A DNA stretch of 64,000 bases from Acholoe squamosa. Lineage: Eukaryota; Annelida; Polychaeta; Phyllodocida; Polynoidae. The position numbers and the translations under genes were made by a program. The stretch lies in the NCBI GenBank assembly GCA_949317995.1, contig OX439038.1, forward strand, positions 2,250,001 through 2,314,000, read 5' to 3'. A model generated the notes under the pieces. The model did not search any database and was not told where the DNA came from. It saw only the letters and a list, made by a program, of their open reading frames with translations. Positions 43,670 to 56,908 of this stretch are shown here, piece by piece (the stretch's first letter is position 1; the number at the start of each line of letters is the position of its first letter).

Positions 43670-45231
43670 TATCTAGAGGAGACAGTAGTCTTGCATGTAG
43701 TAGGAATCATGTATCCATAAACTTTGAAAAAAAAAATCAAATGATAATGATTTATTGTGTGTAGACCCTCGGGCCAAGCCCCAAGTATAGGTTCAATCAT
43801 TATTATCTAGAGCAGACAGTAGTCTTGCATGTAGTAAGAAACATTTAACCTTAAGCTTTGAAATAAAGGTATCATACCAAATGTCTTTGTGTCTCTTCTT
43901 ATTTCATGTAATGATATATACTCACCTTAGCTGTGTCAGAGCTGGGTGACTGTGTGAGTGTCATGTCCCTCATCTCGTAGACCGACTCTGTAGCACTCTG
44001 TGGTGAGTTTGGGGCACAGGGTGTCTTTGCCTGCCTCTTCCGTCCAAATCGTCTGCCTCGAATCCGGATGGCCACACGCCGTGGAACTCTTGTCAACGCT
44101 TGCCATCTCAATACCCGACGGATCCGTTGTAATCCCTTCTCCGCATCTGGTGTAACGTCCTCTGGGGTAACACGTGCTGTAAATGATGTTATGAATGAAT
44201 TAGATTTAGATAGCTGTGAGACATTACAGATAGAAATAACACACTTGAGCTTCAGGCATAAAGCAGATATCAGGCAGTGTTATAATCACCATGCAGTTCA
44301 GCTTTTAGACCTATATTCTATACCACACACAATCAAGCCAAGCGACAAGGCAGGGAGAACTACAGTAAGGGAGAATGCACTATTGATAATGAAAGAGGGG
44401 ACCAAAAGCTTTCAGGCAGCATCAAGACACTTACAAGATGCACGGCCATGCAATAAATACCGGCAGGGGCAGCAGGTGTAAGATCCGATGATCACCACCA
44501 CCAAAAAGAGAATCCCGGCCAGCACCCATCCAGACGTGAGGAGTGTAGTGTCCTCATACCTCAGGTAAGTAGAGTCTGTGGTGTTGAGGACTGGTGCGCT
44601 GGTAGTCACAGGTACCTCTGTAAGGGCAAATTCAATATGATTAATTGGGTCATTGCTATAAAAATCTTTACATAAAAGTACAAGACTGACAATGATCATG
44701 ATTTCCTACACTGTATATATATATATACTGTAATACCAGCAACACTGATACATTTTTTAGAAACTGTCCACAATAAATCTATCTGTTCTCACCAGTCCAA
44801 GTGTGTGTGTCTGTGGAGGCTTGGACTGTGGAGGGTACATCTGTGTAAGGCACGACGGTGTTGATATCAGTGGACGGGCAGTCAGACAGGATTAGAATGT
44901 TTGATCTCATTTGTTTCAGGACATTGATGAGATCACAGGGCATTGGTACACGGCCGTTCCTGATATCAACCTTTGTCAGGGTAGGGAATAATCCTATGAA
45001 CTCCCATAACTTGGTGACACTCAACACAGACTCCTGGAGGTCTGCAGACTGTGGCGGGCTAATTCTGAGAGGTGATGACCCCTTTGACATTCGTCCTGGT
45101 AGAACCGTAGTCTTGCGACAGATTATAATGCGTGGCAGGCAACTGCAGTTAGGAGCATCTGGGCATCTATCGGCTGCACACATCACCCAGACTGCAGCGA
45201 ACACCAACAGGAGTCTCGCAATCTCCATCAT
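43670..45231 (-). CDS. Type I membrane protein with LRR-like Cys ectodomain (right-arm copy)
   Basis: Exons 45231-44793, 44617-44435 and 44176-43926 mirror the left copy with intact phases and splice sites; the duplicated terminal exon region is mirrored at 43617-43855. Substitutions include Tyr/Asn in the Cys cap (PNCSC here), Trp/Arg and Arg/Lys in the tail. No stop or frameshift was seen. It reads toward the palindrome axis. Confidence 0.65.
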
Positions 45232-45544
45232 TCCTAAAAAATGTGAAAGCATAATTAAGTATACCAGTCTGCACAGTTGATTATTTATAGTGTTTTTACT
45301 GTTTCTCTACTATGAGGGCATACAAATTCACTCTCAGGGAAGGACTCACTTTTCATACATTTCATAACTATAATGTCATGTACACTGCTCTCTGATTGGG
45401 TGATGGGTCTTGAAAATCATGCTGTGATTGGCTGAGCACACAAAAGAGATTTTTTGAAAAGGTACATTTCGATGCCTGCAGAGCGCACTCAAGAGCTGGA
45501 GTTTAGAGAGAGCAGTCGCATAGTGTGAACCCTATTATCATACC
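45232..45544. promoter_or_regulatory. Bidirectional promoter between divergent genes (right arm)
   Basis: Mirror of the 313-bp region in the left arm, with both CCAAT boxes and the TATAAAT conserved. Confidence 0.5.
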
Positions 45545-46503
45545 ATGGCTCAAGATAACATGATAGAAACCATGTCGGAATTGTCAATCACAAAGGCACT
45601 ACAAGAAGAGGTAGAGCCCATGGTCACTCTCCCCCACAAGGTGGTAAGTAAACATGTTTATCATTCTCTCCTCACCATCCTCTACCAGTGACTACCACTG
45701 CAGGCACATGAGTTGCACATTTATTACCCCTGATTATTCTCTTAGTCCACTTTGACAGTGTTGAATCATGCGAATGAGACATGACCAAGTACACATCATG
45801 TTCTCTTCTTTTCTTTAAGGTGGCTGATGACACATGTGATGCTGAAGGGACCAGATCTGTGGTTACCTCCAATGCCCCCAAGGACCCCAGGCTGCATAAC
45901 AGGGGTAGCCACACCCTTCTTGATATTTCTGAGTCTCACACTAAAGATACCACACTGGGGATGATTCAAGGATTGGATGAAATACCAGAGGAGATACCAG
46001 ACTCCATGCCCCTTAGAGAAAACCAAACAAGGATGCAACATGACATGGATGTGAGCATTCCCATAGGTAGTGTCAATGCAGGGGATGACTGGCAGAACTA
46101 TGGGAGAGATCTATACAAGACCATGACTTTCAATCCTGAACTGAATTGGGAACTGGCCCTGAGTCACTTCTCCATTGTGGGGCACACAAAGGATGATCTC
46201 TGTGGCATCAAACCATTCAGAATGCATGTGGCTATTGACCTCATGAACACGAAGGGAGAAGCTCAGACAATTTACTTCACCAAAATATTGTACCCCCACC
46301 CTGGTTGTCTTTTAGATGATTGGATTTTGGAATATACAGAAAAACTAAAGATATATAAAATAGATTCATTCCATGTTAGGGCCCATGCAGAAGGAGTGAC
46401 ATTACCAAATCTGTCAGACTTTACCGTCACAACTGGGGTCGTTGCAAGATATGGAAAGTGTGAATCATGTACTGTATGTAACTATAAAGATTATCATTTT
46501 TAA
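45545..46503 (+). CDS. Two-exon gene for a 260-residue protein of unknown family (right-arm copy)
   Basis: Exon 1 (45545-45643) and exon 2 (45820-46503) mirror the left copy; donor GTG|GTAAGT, acceptor CTTTAAG. The predicted protein appears identical to that of the left arm, making this the best-conserved gene of the cluster. AATAAA follows at about 46561. Confidence 0.6.
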
Positions 46504-46620
46504 GTAGTGTAGAGACTGTATTTGGAGCATGAATGTACCATCATATTAATCTATGGTAGAAATAAAGATATTGAACAGTGAGTGATTCTTTGTTTTTTCT
46601 ATCTTTTGTTGGATAACCTA

Positions 46621-48722
46621 CCAGACAAATGAAACCAATATCTTACTTAATGAGCTATGGTGCTGCATAAGTGCATCATGCCGACCCTTTGTGTGAGTAT
46701 CAAAATGAAAGGTTCAACAGAAATTGCACTTAGCATGATGCACATATGCACTACTATTGAGTGATTCTCATTCAGCTGCATTCATGTATCATGGTACTAT
46801 TAAGGGTGTTCATCACTTATCAGGTGGGGGGGGGGGGGTAAAAAATTTTACCCCCCCCAATGGTAAATGATGAGTAATTCCCTGAGTGAGAGTATCAACA
46901 TGATATAACCCACAGTGATTAACCATCATAAAGTTTCCATGATGCACTGAAGAGTGAGTGATTCTTTGTTTTTACTATCTTTTGTTGGATAACCTACCAG
47001 ACAAATGAAACCAATATCTTACTTAACCCTTTAAAGGCCGCTGTTGCAGGAGTGCATCATGCCCATTGGTCGTCATGATGCACCAATGAAGTGCTGGCGA
47101 GACTACTCGCCAGCACTTCATTGGTGCATCATGCCGACCCTCCCGGGTTGATACATATACTCCCAAAGGGTTGCAATGATGCTCCAATGAAGTGCTGGCG
47201 AGTAGTCTTGCCAGCACTTCATTGGTGCATCATGCCGACCCTCCCGGGTTGATACATATACTCCCAAAGGGTTGCAATGATGCTCCAATGAAGTGCTGGT
47301 GAGTAGTCTCAGCAGCACTTCATTGGTGCATCATGACGACCAGTAGCATGATGCATTAATGCATCATCGGCCCTTAAAGGGTTAATGAGCTATGGTGCTG
47401 CATAAGTGCATCATGCCACCCTTTTAGGAGAGTAACAATAATATCAATGAATTGATACAAAGGCACATCAGAGCAAAATTATCTCAATACCACATGATTC
47501 ATTGACACATACATCCACTACCAAAACATACATCAATTCTATCATAACAGGAATTTATTCCAATTTTACCAAAATTTTCACAAAGCATCATACTCTTATA
47601 CCCTGTACATGGCCCTGAGATAACACAAAGGGGTATACTCCACTGGCAGATATGCAAAACCCATGACCTGCATCTTCACCCTGTGAACTCTGCTAGGCAT
47701 CACCCCCACCCCCCACCATGGGGTGGGTTCCAAAATATCTTACTTAATGAGCTATGGTGCTGCATAAGTGCATCATGCCCACCCTTTGTGTGAGTATCAA
47801 AATGAAAGGTTCAACAGAAATTGCACTTAGCATGATGCACATATGCACTACTATTGAGTGATTCTCATTCAGCTGCATTCATGTATCATGGTACTATTAA
47901 GGGTGTTCATCACTTATCAGGTGGGGGGGGGGGTTAAAAAATTTTACCCCCCCCCAATGGTAAATGATGAGTAATTCCCTGAGTGAGAGTATCAACATGA
48001 TATAACCCACAGTGATTAACCATCATAAAGTTCCCATGATGCACTGAAGAGTGAGTGATTCTTTGTTTTTACTATCTTTTGTTGGATAACCTACCAGACA
48101 AATGAAACCAATATCTTACTTAACCCTTTAAAGGCCGCTGTTGCAGGAGTGCATCATGCCCATTGGTCGTCATGATGCACCAATGAAGTGCTGGCGAGAC
48201 TACTCGCCAGCACTTCATTGGAGCATCATGCCGACCCTCCCGGGTTGATACATATACTCCCAAAGGGTTGCAATGATGCTCCAATGAAGTGCTGGTGAGT
48301 AGTCTCGGCAGCACTTCATTGGTGCATCATGACGACCAGTAAGCATGATGCATTAATGCATCATCGGCCCTTAAAGGGTTAATGAGCTATGGTGCTGCAT
48401 AAGTGCATCATGCCACCCTTTTAGGAGAGTAACAATAATATCAATGAATTGATACAAAGGCACATCAGAGCAAAATTATCTCAATACCACATGATTCATT
48501 GACACATACATCCACTACCAAAACATACATCAATTCTATCATAACAGGAATTTATTCCAATTTTACCAAAATTTTCACAAAGCATCATACTCTTATACCC
48601 TGTACATGGCCCTGAGATAACACAAAGGGGTATACTCCACTGGCAGATATGCAAAACCCTCGACCTGCATCTTCACCCTGTGAACTCTGCTAGGCATCAC
48701 CCCCACCCCCCACCATGGGGTG
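46621..48722. repeat. Direct ~1-kb duplication with hairpin elements (right arm)
   Basis: Mirror of 37705-39770. TTAA-flanked hairpin elements lie at 47023-47385 (three hairpins) and 48120-48382 (two hairpins), and poly-G hairpins near 46803-46878 and 47905-47985. Confidence 0.85.
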
Positions 48723-49545
48723 GGTTCCAATACATACACCCCCCCCTCCTCTGGCTGGTGTCCGTCTAACCGCGTCCGCATCCCTAGGGCAGCATCTGCC
48801 GTGTCCCCCACACGTCCCCTATTGTCAGCGTGCATCTACTGTCGTGTATTAATAGAAAAGGGGGAGGGGCTGTTGCACACAGGGTTGGGAACTTGTTGGG
48901 AGTCTGTCACCTCCCTCCCTGCCTCTACTGTAGGCAAAGTGGGACCAAACCATGGGGGGGGGGGGGTATCTCTCCTCTCCTCCTCTCCTACTGTCCCTGT
49001 CCCTCCACATATTCCCTGACATTGTGTCTGTCTCAGGTTTGATATAAGAAAAGTGGTATGAGAAAGATATTAAAACCTACCTCTTCTTTTTATCCTTGGT
49101 GTGTATCCTGAGGAAGTAGTCTGTTCTGATGCTGATGTATCCTCTTAATGAGTGAATCTCCAAGGGAGTGGTGGATCAGGAATGCCATTTTATGAGGACA
49201 TTAGGTTTCATGTTTACACCTATCTGTATACCATCTGTCTAAGACATGTGTTCTACTCTAAACAGTGTGACTATCTAGACCTATATCAAGACTGAATAAA
49301 ACACAGCATGGATCTATGTACTGTAACACTCTCAGTGTATCCTATTGGTTTGGTGTATTATGTATAAGGTCAGCATGATTCACCAATGTAACATAGGTTT
49401 TATGATGCAGTCTTTTCCTATTTCTTCTGAGATAATGTTCCAAGCTGTCAATCAAGAAATGTATGAAATGTCAATAGAGTAATAGTGAGTAACCCATCAG
49501 GAGGCCGTTTCACCGCATTTATTACGCGTGAAATACATGTTTAGA

Positions 49546-49918
49546 AAGTGGTCATTATTTATCAATGGGGGTGGGTGGGTTTGAGGGGGGGTGTGTAAAA
49601 TTTTCAGTCCCCTCCCGAGGGGGGGGTAAAAATAATTTGACCCCTCGTGAGGGGGGGCTAAAAAAATTCACCCTCTTTTAAGCAAAAAAGCCCGCAAGCT
49701 ACTATAAATCAAGGAGGGGCGCAAAAACACTCCACGCCTCCGGCTTGGGGGGGACGCAAAAAATTTTTACTGCCGTTGATGGGGGGACGCAAAAAATTTT
49801 TACTGCCGTTGATGGGGGGGGGCGCAAAAAATTTTAACTGTCGTTGATGGGGGCGTAAAAAATTCCATGCGTCCGCGCGAAAACCCACCCCCCCCTGTTG
49901 ATAAATAATGACCACTCC
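49546..49918. mobile_element. Harbinger-like poly-G hairpin element (right arm)
   Basis: Mirror copy of the 36.5-kb element with small differences in poly-G length and one substitution in the left terminus. Confidence 0.8.
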
Positions 49919-50064
49919 CTTATTGTAATAAATGCAGTATACGACCTTCAGGGTTGGTATGAGTGATTCCTTGTTGAATTACTTACTAGTTCTATGATCC
50001 AGTATGATGGTAGGAGGGGAAAAAATACATGGACCCTTATTCTTTTCTCTTTTTCTTTCAACAG

Positions 50065-50747
50065 CCATGCCATCAGGGACTTCAAGTCTTTGATGAGCTT
50101 GATGACCCTCCTATGTGTGAAGATATTCCCTCAGCATCAGGAGGAAGCCTCCCTCTTAGAGGAGGGAGTCGAAATGATGCACCAAGTCTTTAAACGCTTG
50201 GTAGGAGGAGCATCAATGCTCAGGGGTACCTTGCAGGCATATGCCACCAACAAGGCAACAGTCTACCCCGGTGTGTCTCTGCTGGATGATTTCAGGAGGC
50301 ACACCGAGGTGTACTTACCCATGTTCGACAACTTCATGGAGAAAGCCGGCAAAGTGTTGCGCAATCGAGAGCATGCACATCCTGCAGCCTCCAACCCTGC
50401 TGACCCTGAAGACTCCACAAACTTTGATGACCAACCCTCTGACAGGTACGAATATCATAATTCAATTTGAAAAAGCCCCAATATGTGATATGGTATGATA
50501 AAAAATGGATAGTGATGTGTGCATTTCCATATATATATTGCTGATGTTTACATGATGAAAGTTTTAAAATAGATCTCCCTCCTCATAGATTTTTATTCAT
50601 GCAATTATGACAGAATCGAACCCAGCCAACCAACAGCGATCCTGACGACTCTGATGACCAGCTCTCCGTCAGGTAAGAATAGCATAATTCATTATACCCC
50701 CCATAAAGACCATGAAATGAAGTGCAATGGGTAGTGTAGTGTGCGTT

Positions 50748-50822
<75 letters not shown>

Positions 50823-52667
50823 TGATACATCACATGATAAAAAAATAAACCAAAAAAAAACCCACCAAAACTGATGATTTTTATTTATGTGCTTTTCGAC
50901 AGAACCGAATCCAGCAAAAACACCCAGCAGTCATCTGATGGAGGGATGTCCCCTGAAATCATACCCCCTACACAGGAAACAGACAGGTAAGAAATGATAT
51001 AATTCATTCAACTTTACTTTTTCGAGTTTGTTAGTGAAACTATCAGTTTATAAGTTGAATCACTTAAAGCATTTTTTCTACACATGCCACCTCATATAAA
51101 TACAGCACGGTCTAGAATTGGAACCTGTAGTATTCTAAACTATTTTGAAGGGTGTCTTAAAGATGATCAATGAACTATGAAGATATCACACCTCCTAAAG
51201 CAGCATATAGGTTTTGGAATATTAATTCATGATATTAAAAAGACAAAGAGAGTGCTTTCACCTTTAAACATTAAGTATTAGCTATTGCAAAACATCTGTT
51301 AAAAAGAATATTCAAATTTTTCTTGGTTTTTGCTTAATTACAGAAACACCATGAGGGGAAGGCTGGTGATGAGGATCAATCGTCGTACTTCATCCATTAT
51401 ATCATCCCCATCGACATCACCATCTTCTTCTTCCTCCACTGACTCTGACTCTGACTCCGACTATCCCCCATCAAATCCTTCCCGACCCTTTGGCACCCTC
51501 AGGCACCGCCCCTACTCCACAACAACACCAACCAAAACCAGATCCCCCTACCAATCACCACTGATTCGGCCTTCACCTCCATCTATACACTCCCCATCAA
51601 ATGTGGTGTGTACTTTGGAACCCACCCCACCCCAGGGGGTAGATGTAGATAATTTATTAGACCTAACCCCCCGCTCCATGACAAGAGTCATGGACCAAAC
51701 CCGCCCAAATTCCCCTAAGATCTCGGATGAACCCTCCACAAAATTCTTAAAAAAGAGAAAAAACCTTAGCCTAAAAGGAAAAGGAAAGAAAACAAAAAAA
51801 GTTCATGAAGCCTCCCCTCCCCCTCAATCCCTGATAAGGCCCTGCTCTGTTTCTCTGACACGTCTCCCTCCTCAAAACACTTCTTCACCCTACCATCCAC
51901 CCCCTGCTGACAATGACCCCTCATCCCCGGATCTCTTCCATACATACGAGTGTGGATTTTGTGGTAAGGAGAGGGTCACAGAATCAAGTCGGAGACGCCA
52001 TGAGCTTCAATGCCCCTTCCGCATTGAGGAGCCCCAGCCCTCGAGCTCCAGGGCTGAGGAACCCCAGCCCTCCACCTCCAGTGGTGCAGAACCCCAGCCC
52101 TCCACCTCCAGTGCTGCGGAACCCCAGCCCTCCACCTCCAGTGCTGAGGAACCCCAGCCCTCCACCTCCCAGGCTGAGGAGCTTCAGTCTCTCACCTGCC
52201 AGGCTGAGGAGCCCCAGCCTGACACCTCCCAGGCTGAGGAGCCCCAGCCTGACACCTCCCAGGCTGAGGAGCCTCAGCCTGACACCTCCCAGGCTGGGGC
52301 TCCTCAGCCTGACACCTCCCAGGCTGAGGCTCCACAACCTGAATCAAGCAACGACCACAGTACTATAGCATACTCAATTGCTTCTGGGACCCCATCCCCA
52401 TCATCAGGGGTCAAGTCCCCCTCCTCTGAGTCGGGATCATCACCCTCTGATGGATCCTCCTTCTTTGGTTTCAGCCCCTCCTCCTCCTTCCCATTTGATT
52501 CCTCTAATCCACTCTCTGACTCAACTCCCTCACCCTCATGCTATAATGAGGAGGAGGAACTATCATTCTCTGACATGGATGGTGATTTCGTCAATGAAAA
52601 TCTTATGTCGATTCTAAACTTTATAATCCAAAATATACCCTTACCTGAAGTTGATGAAGAAGTATAA
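50065..52667 (+). pseudogene. Pro/Ser-rich repeat protein, right-arm copy (4-bp exon deletion)
   Basis: Exons 50065-50445, 50614-50672, 50903-50986 and 51344-52667 mirror the left arm. The second is 59 rather than 63 bases: four bases are missing after AATCGAACCCAGC. Because all introns are phase 2, this breaks the frame into the downstream exons unless that exon is skipped, which would restore phase. The large last exon is otherwise open. Confidence 0.65.
50749..50819. repeat. (AT)n microsatellite (right arm)
   Basis: About 70 bases of AT, some 14 longer than the left-arm copy. Confidence 0.95.
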
Positions 52668-53011
52668 TAAGATGAAATAGACATTGATATCACTGTAGAA
52701 ATTCTAGTATTTTAGCAATTATATTTGTAGATATTAAAATGATTCATCATTGAACTCAAGTGTTTTGTATTCTCTCCTGATTCCTATTGAATAATCACAA
52801 AAATTGAAACAAAGACAATATTAGCTATATCTATTTTATTACAAATCAGTTTACAAGGTCATTTATGAATTGATATGTCATCACTAGCAGGTACATGCTA
52901 TATAAAATGATTCATCTCAACACTTCAACACAAAGGTTTACACTGAAATCGGTTGACACACATATATGACAATAACCATGTTGACAACTACTCTACACAT
53001 CTATAGACAGT

Positions 53012-54829
53012 TCAGTGAAATGTATTAATTGAAAGTCGATCCAGTACATATGTCAGTGTATTCAGATTGGCATCATCAACCTCAAGCTGACACCACTTGA
53101 TAAGCATAGCAGTAGCTTGCATCACACAACTACTGTCTTCATTTTCCATAGCTATGGCTTCTATTTCCCAGTATGTGAAACCTAACAAAGGGGCAACACT
53201 TTTCCAGGCCGGCGCAAAATGTGAAGCAATTCTATAACAGTCTATTTCTTCAAATTTCCTCCATGGATACCTATGCTCTGCTGCTTTATAGCCCCTCTCG
53301 GAGTCATCATCAAGTACACTGGTGTCTGGCTCATTCAAGGTAGTCCCATCTCCAGCCCTGGAATGACACATGAGACCTACTATCATTCAGCATGATCAAA
53401 TTTTTCAAGTTCAGTCAGGTGCATGATAAGCAATACACACTATCTCCAATGAAATATGTATATCTTAACCATACTAGAAATCTTTAACATATATTTTCCT
53501 ATGGTCAACATTAACTATATTAGGCACACAGATTTCATGAAGAAAGGATGATACTCACCAAGCAGTCTCTGTATATTTCTCTCCATAGGAAGTCTACCAC
53601 AGACATAGCATAGGGTACACTCAGCAGGATCATGACCTTCCCTGTGACATCTAAAGATGTGATTCTTAAAGTTAGGGAGATATTCATCCAGGTGCTTCTC
53701 CGAGAAGACTCTGAGCTTTCCAAATTGATCATAAGTCAGCTTCAATCCTTTACGACCAGGTAATAATTCTGCCTCTGGATCTCCCTCGTTGGCCTTCAAG
53801 GCAAACCAATACCTGATGGAAACACTGCAGTTGTCGTGCTCCACCGTAATGAAATACTGTCCTCCAAGATGGCATGAGTATCCTAGAAAATACTCCCGTT
53901 CCGAGATTTTCATTGCATTTTCGATATCCTTAGCATTGGTCTTTAGCAGATAGAGGGCATCAAAGTCCAAAGTGACACTTTACCTGGATCCAGCACGTTG
54001 GTGTTTCCTTATTGAGTCTGTATACCACAGACCGATCCTTAGTTCCTCTTTTTCTGTGCTCCCTGCAGTGGTGGGAGGGCGGTCTATGTAAAGTCCCCTT
54101 CCCAGATCATACCACAGCTTGCTTTGTTCCTTTTCCTGCTTCCCAGCATCTGTCACTCCTAAGTTCTGTCTCCACTCACTGGAGCACAAATAGGTTGTAC
54201 CCTTCCGAAAGGATGAGACAGATGGTAGCTTCACAGCATCATCTAGGTAGCAGACTCTGCTTGTCTTCTTGTTATCACCCTCACTGGCTTTATCAGAAGT
54301 GAAAGGTGAATTGGGTAGTGCTCCCGGCTGTGGTGTCTCAGGCATGACAGTATCATCATCAAAGTTCATTAGCTTAGGTATCTGCAAGGATAAATTACCC
54401 CGCTTGGCTGTCTTAGTTGTCTTCTTTTTCACTTCAGGCAGAAGCTTTGCTCTCTTCCTGACAGGGGTTGTGATATCCTTTTTCTTCTTCTTAACAGGAG
54501 TAGGTGTAGGTTCATCTTGGGTAGAACTAACCGGCTCATTCATTTCTGCCTCCTCATCAGTCTGAAGATTAGATGGAAACAGAAATATTGTAGCTTATAT
54601 TCTTCCTTGAATTTCAGCATAATAGTAACTTGGGATCCCTAAGAGATAAACACAACTTAACAAACAGCTTATCTTATCGAGTAATGTAATGTACACTTAC
54701 AGTTTGAAGGTAAATGCAAGGCATTGGTTGTGAATCCACGGTCCTCAAGAGCTCCACTTCCTCCGGAGTAAGCTCCCTGTCATAGACAGGCTTAATATTG
54801 AAAGGAAAGTCATCCATCGTAGCAGCCAT
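53012..54829 (-). pseudogene. PC4-like DNA-binding plus death-domain protein, right-arm copy (nonsense codon)
   Basis: Exons 54829-54701, 54561-53559 and a third ending at 53012 mirror the left copy. Here exon 2 is in frame through the Lys-rich region, but a TAC Tyr codon of the left arm is TAA at about 53980-53982, ahead of the PC4-like domain. The lesion therefore differs from the frameshift of the left arm. An internal Met at 53970 could restart the frame over the PC4-like domain. Confidence 0.7.
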
Positions 54830-56739
54830 GTTTGACTCAGAGGTGGGAACGCAACTGAAAAGGAACTGGCTTGTGCCGGTTATTTTGAGAACAGGAATAA
54901 CCACCCTTCCCTGTAGCCGCTGGACCTGCAATGGTGGTGCAATACTCCTGGCACAATTCTCTTTGTGTTATCCGATGAACACATGAGTGATCACGTGAGC
55001 ACAACCATCCAATCAGCTAGCAGCATTCGAGGATACCCCACGCGTGAATGTAGGCCACCTACCCCAGGACAAGCCAGCACCTGTCTCCAGCCACGGCCAT
55101 CTTGGATTTCCAACTCCATACATTTACAGTCTACACTCATTTGTTCATTACTCGATTGATTTTGAACTAATCAACTTAAAAACATACATGCACATATATT
55201 CACATAGAATGTATCATACCCCAAAACCATAGGTAATTCCATGCAGTCAATGCGTTCCCACAGATGGTTTTAACATTCTAATATCTCACCAAAACACCCA
55301 AAAATTACCCGACTTTGGACCACTAAATTCACTATTCATTTTAATATTCCCCCAAATATTATTGCACATTCTGATAGCTCAACATTTTCCCTACACATAC
55401 ATAGCTGAATCGAATCCAAACTCCCAATCCTTCACCTCAAAACTTGCCCTTAACCAAACTATGTCATTGTGTCTCACACTATACTACTGGGGTTTCTTCT
55501 GTCCAGGATGCAGAAGGGGCTCCTTCTGTACCCAGGATGCAGAAGGGGCTCCTTCTGTACCCAGAATATCCAAGGGACTCCTTCTGTACCCAGGATGCAG
55601 GAGGGGGCTCCTTCTATACCCAGGATATACAAAGGGCTCCTTCTGTACCCAGGATACAGAACAGGCTCCTTTTGTACCCAGGATCAACAAGGACTCCTTC
55701 TGTACCCAGGATACACAAGGGACTCCTTCTGTACCCAGGATGCAGAAGGGGCTCCTTCTGTACCCAGGATGCAGAAGGGACTCCTTCTGTACCCAGGATA
55801 CAGAAGGGGCTCCTTCTGTACCCAGGATGCAGAAGGGGCTCCTTCTGTACCCAGGATGCAGAAGGGACTCCTTCTGTACCCAGGATACACAAGGGGCTCC
55901 TTCTGTACCCAGGATGCAGGAGGGGGCTCCTTCTGTACCCAGGATCCACAAGGGGCTCCTTCTGTACACAGGATGCAGAAGGGGCTCCTTCTATACCCAG
56001 GATATCCAAGGGATTCCTTCTGTGCCAAGGATACACAAGCGGCTCCTTCTGTACCAAGGATCCAAAAGGGGCTCCTTCTGTACACAGGATACACAAGGGG
56101 CTCCTTCTGTACCCAGGATACAGAAGGGGCTCCTTCTCTACACAGGATACAGAAGGGGCTCCTTCTCTACACAGGATCCACAAGGGGCTCCTTCTGTACC
56201 CAGGATACAGAAGGGGCTCCTTCTGTACCCAGGATACAGAAGGGGCTCCTTCTGTACACAGAATACACAAAGGGCTCCTTCTGTACCCAGGATGCAGAAG
56301 GGACTCCTTCTGTACCCAGGATGCAGAAGGGGGCTCCTTCTGTACACAGGATCCACAAGGGGCTCCTTCTGTACCCAGGATGCAGAAGGGACTCCTTCTG
56401 TACCCAGGATACAGAAGGGGCTCCTTCTGTACCCAGGATGCAGGAGGGGGCTCCTTCTGTACACAGGATCCACAAGGGGCTGCTTCTGTACACAGGATAC
56501 AGAAGGGGCTCCTTCTGTACACAGGATAAAGAAGGGGCTCCTTCTGTACACAGGATACAGAAGGGGCTCCTTCTATACCCAGGATACAGAAGGGGCTCCT
56601 TCTGTATCCAGGATACACAAGGGGCTCCTATTGTACCCAGGATACACAAGGGGGTCCTTCTGTACCCAGGATACAGAAGGGGCTCCTTCTGTACCCAGAA
56701 TACGCAAAGGGCTCCTTCTGTACCCAGGATACAGAAGGG

Positions 56740-56908
56740 TGTCGATTTTTGACTTCCTTAATTGGATATCGAATCTCTTGTGGAGATCCATGAGGAAGGT
56801 TTGTCTGACACAGGTGATAGTGGCACATGTATCAACCTAACAGTGTACATCTGAATCATCATAGATATTTGTATTTTGAAGAAGTAGAAAGCGTGGTACC
56901 CTGGTTGC
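56740..56908 (-). pseudogene. Retropepsin-like fragment 1 in minisatellite
   Basis: On the minus strand the spacer reads DSDVHCLIDTCATITCVRQT then FLMDLHKRFDIQLRKSK, the shape of an LTR-retrotransposon protease active-site region (x-LIDTGA-x), with Cys in place of the Gly. The frame is open into the minisatellite on both sides. It encodes only about 50 residues of the domain. Confidence 0.6.

Larger units (their letters stand above)
43211..55488. repeat. Right arm of the ~12.2-kb inverted repeat
   Basis: Inverse copy of 30957-43195, about 40 bases longer, mainly through the (AT)n tract. It ends at ATACTACT (55488), directly against the first minisatellite-related sequence GGGGTTTCTTCTGTCC. 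Confidence 0.97.

Noticed and set aside
30945-55500. 6-bp target duplication around the palindrome
   Set aside because: The flanks CACATG and GGGGTT do not match in any nearby register.
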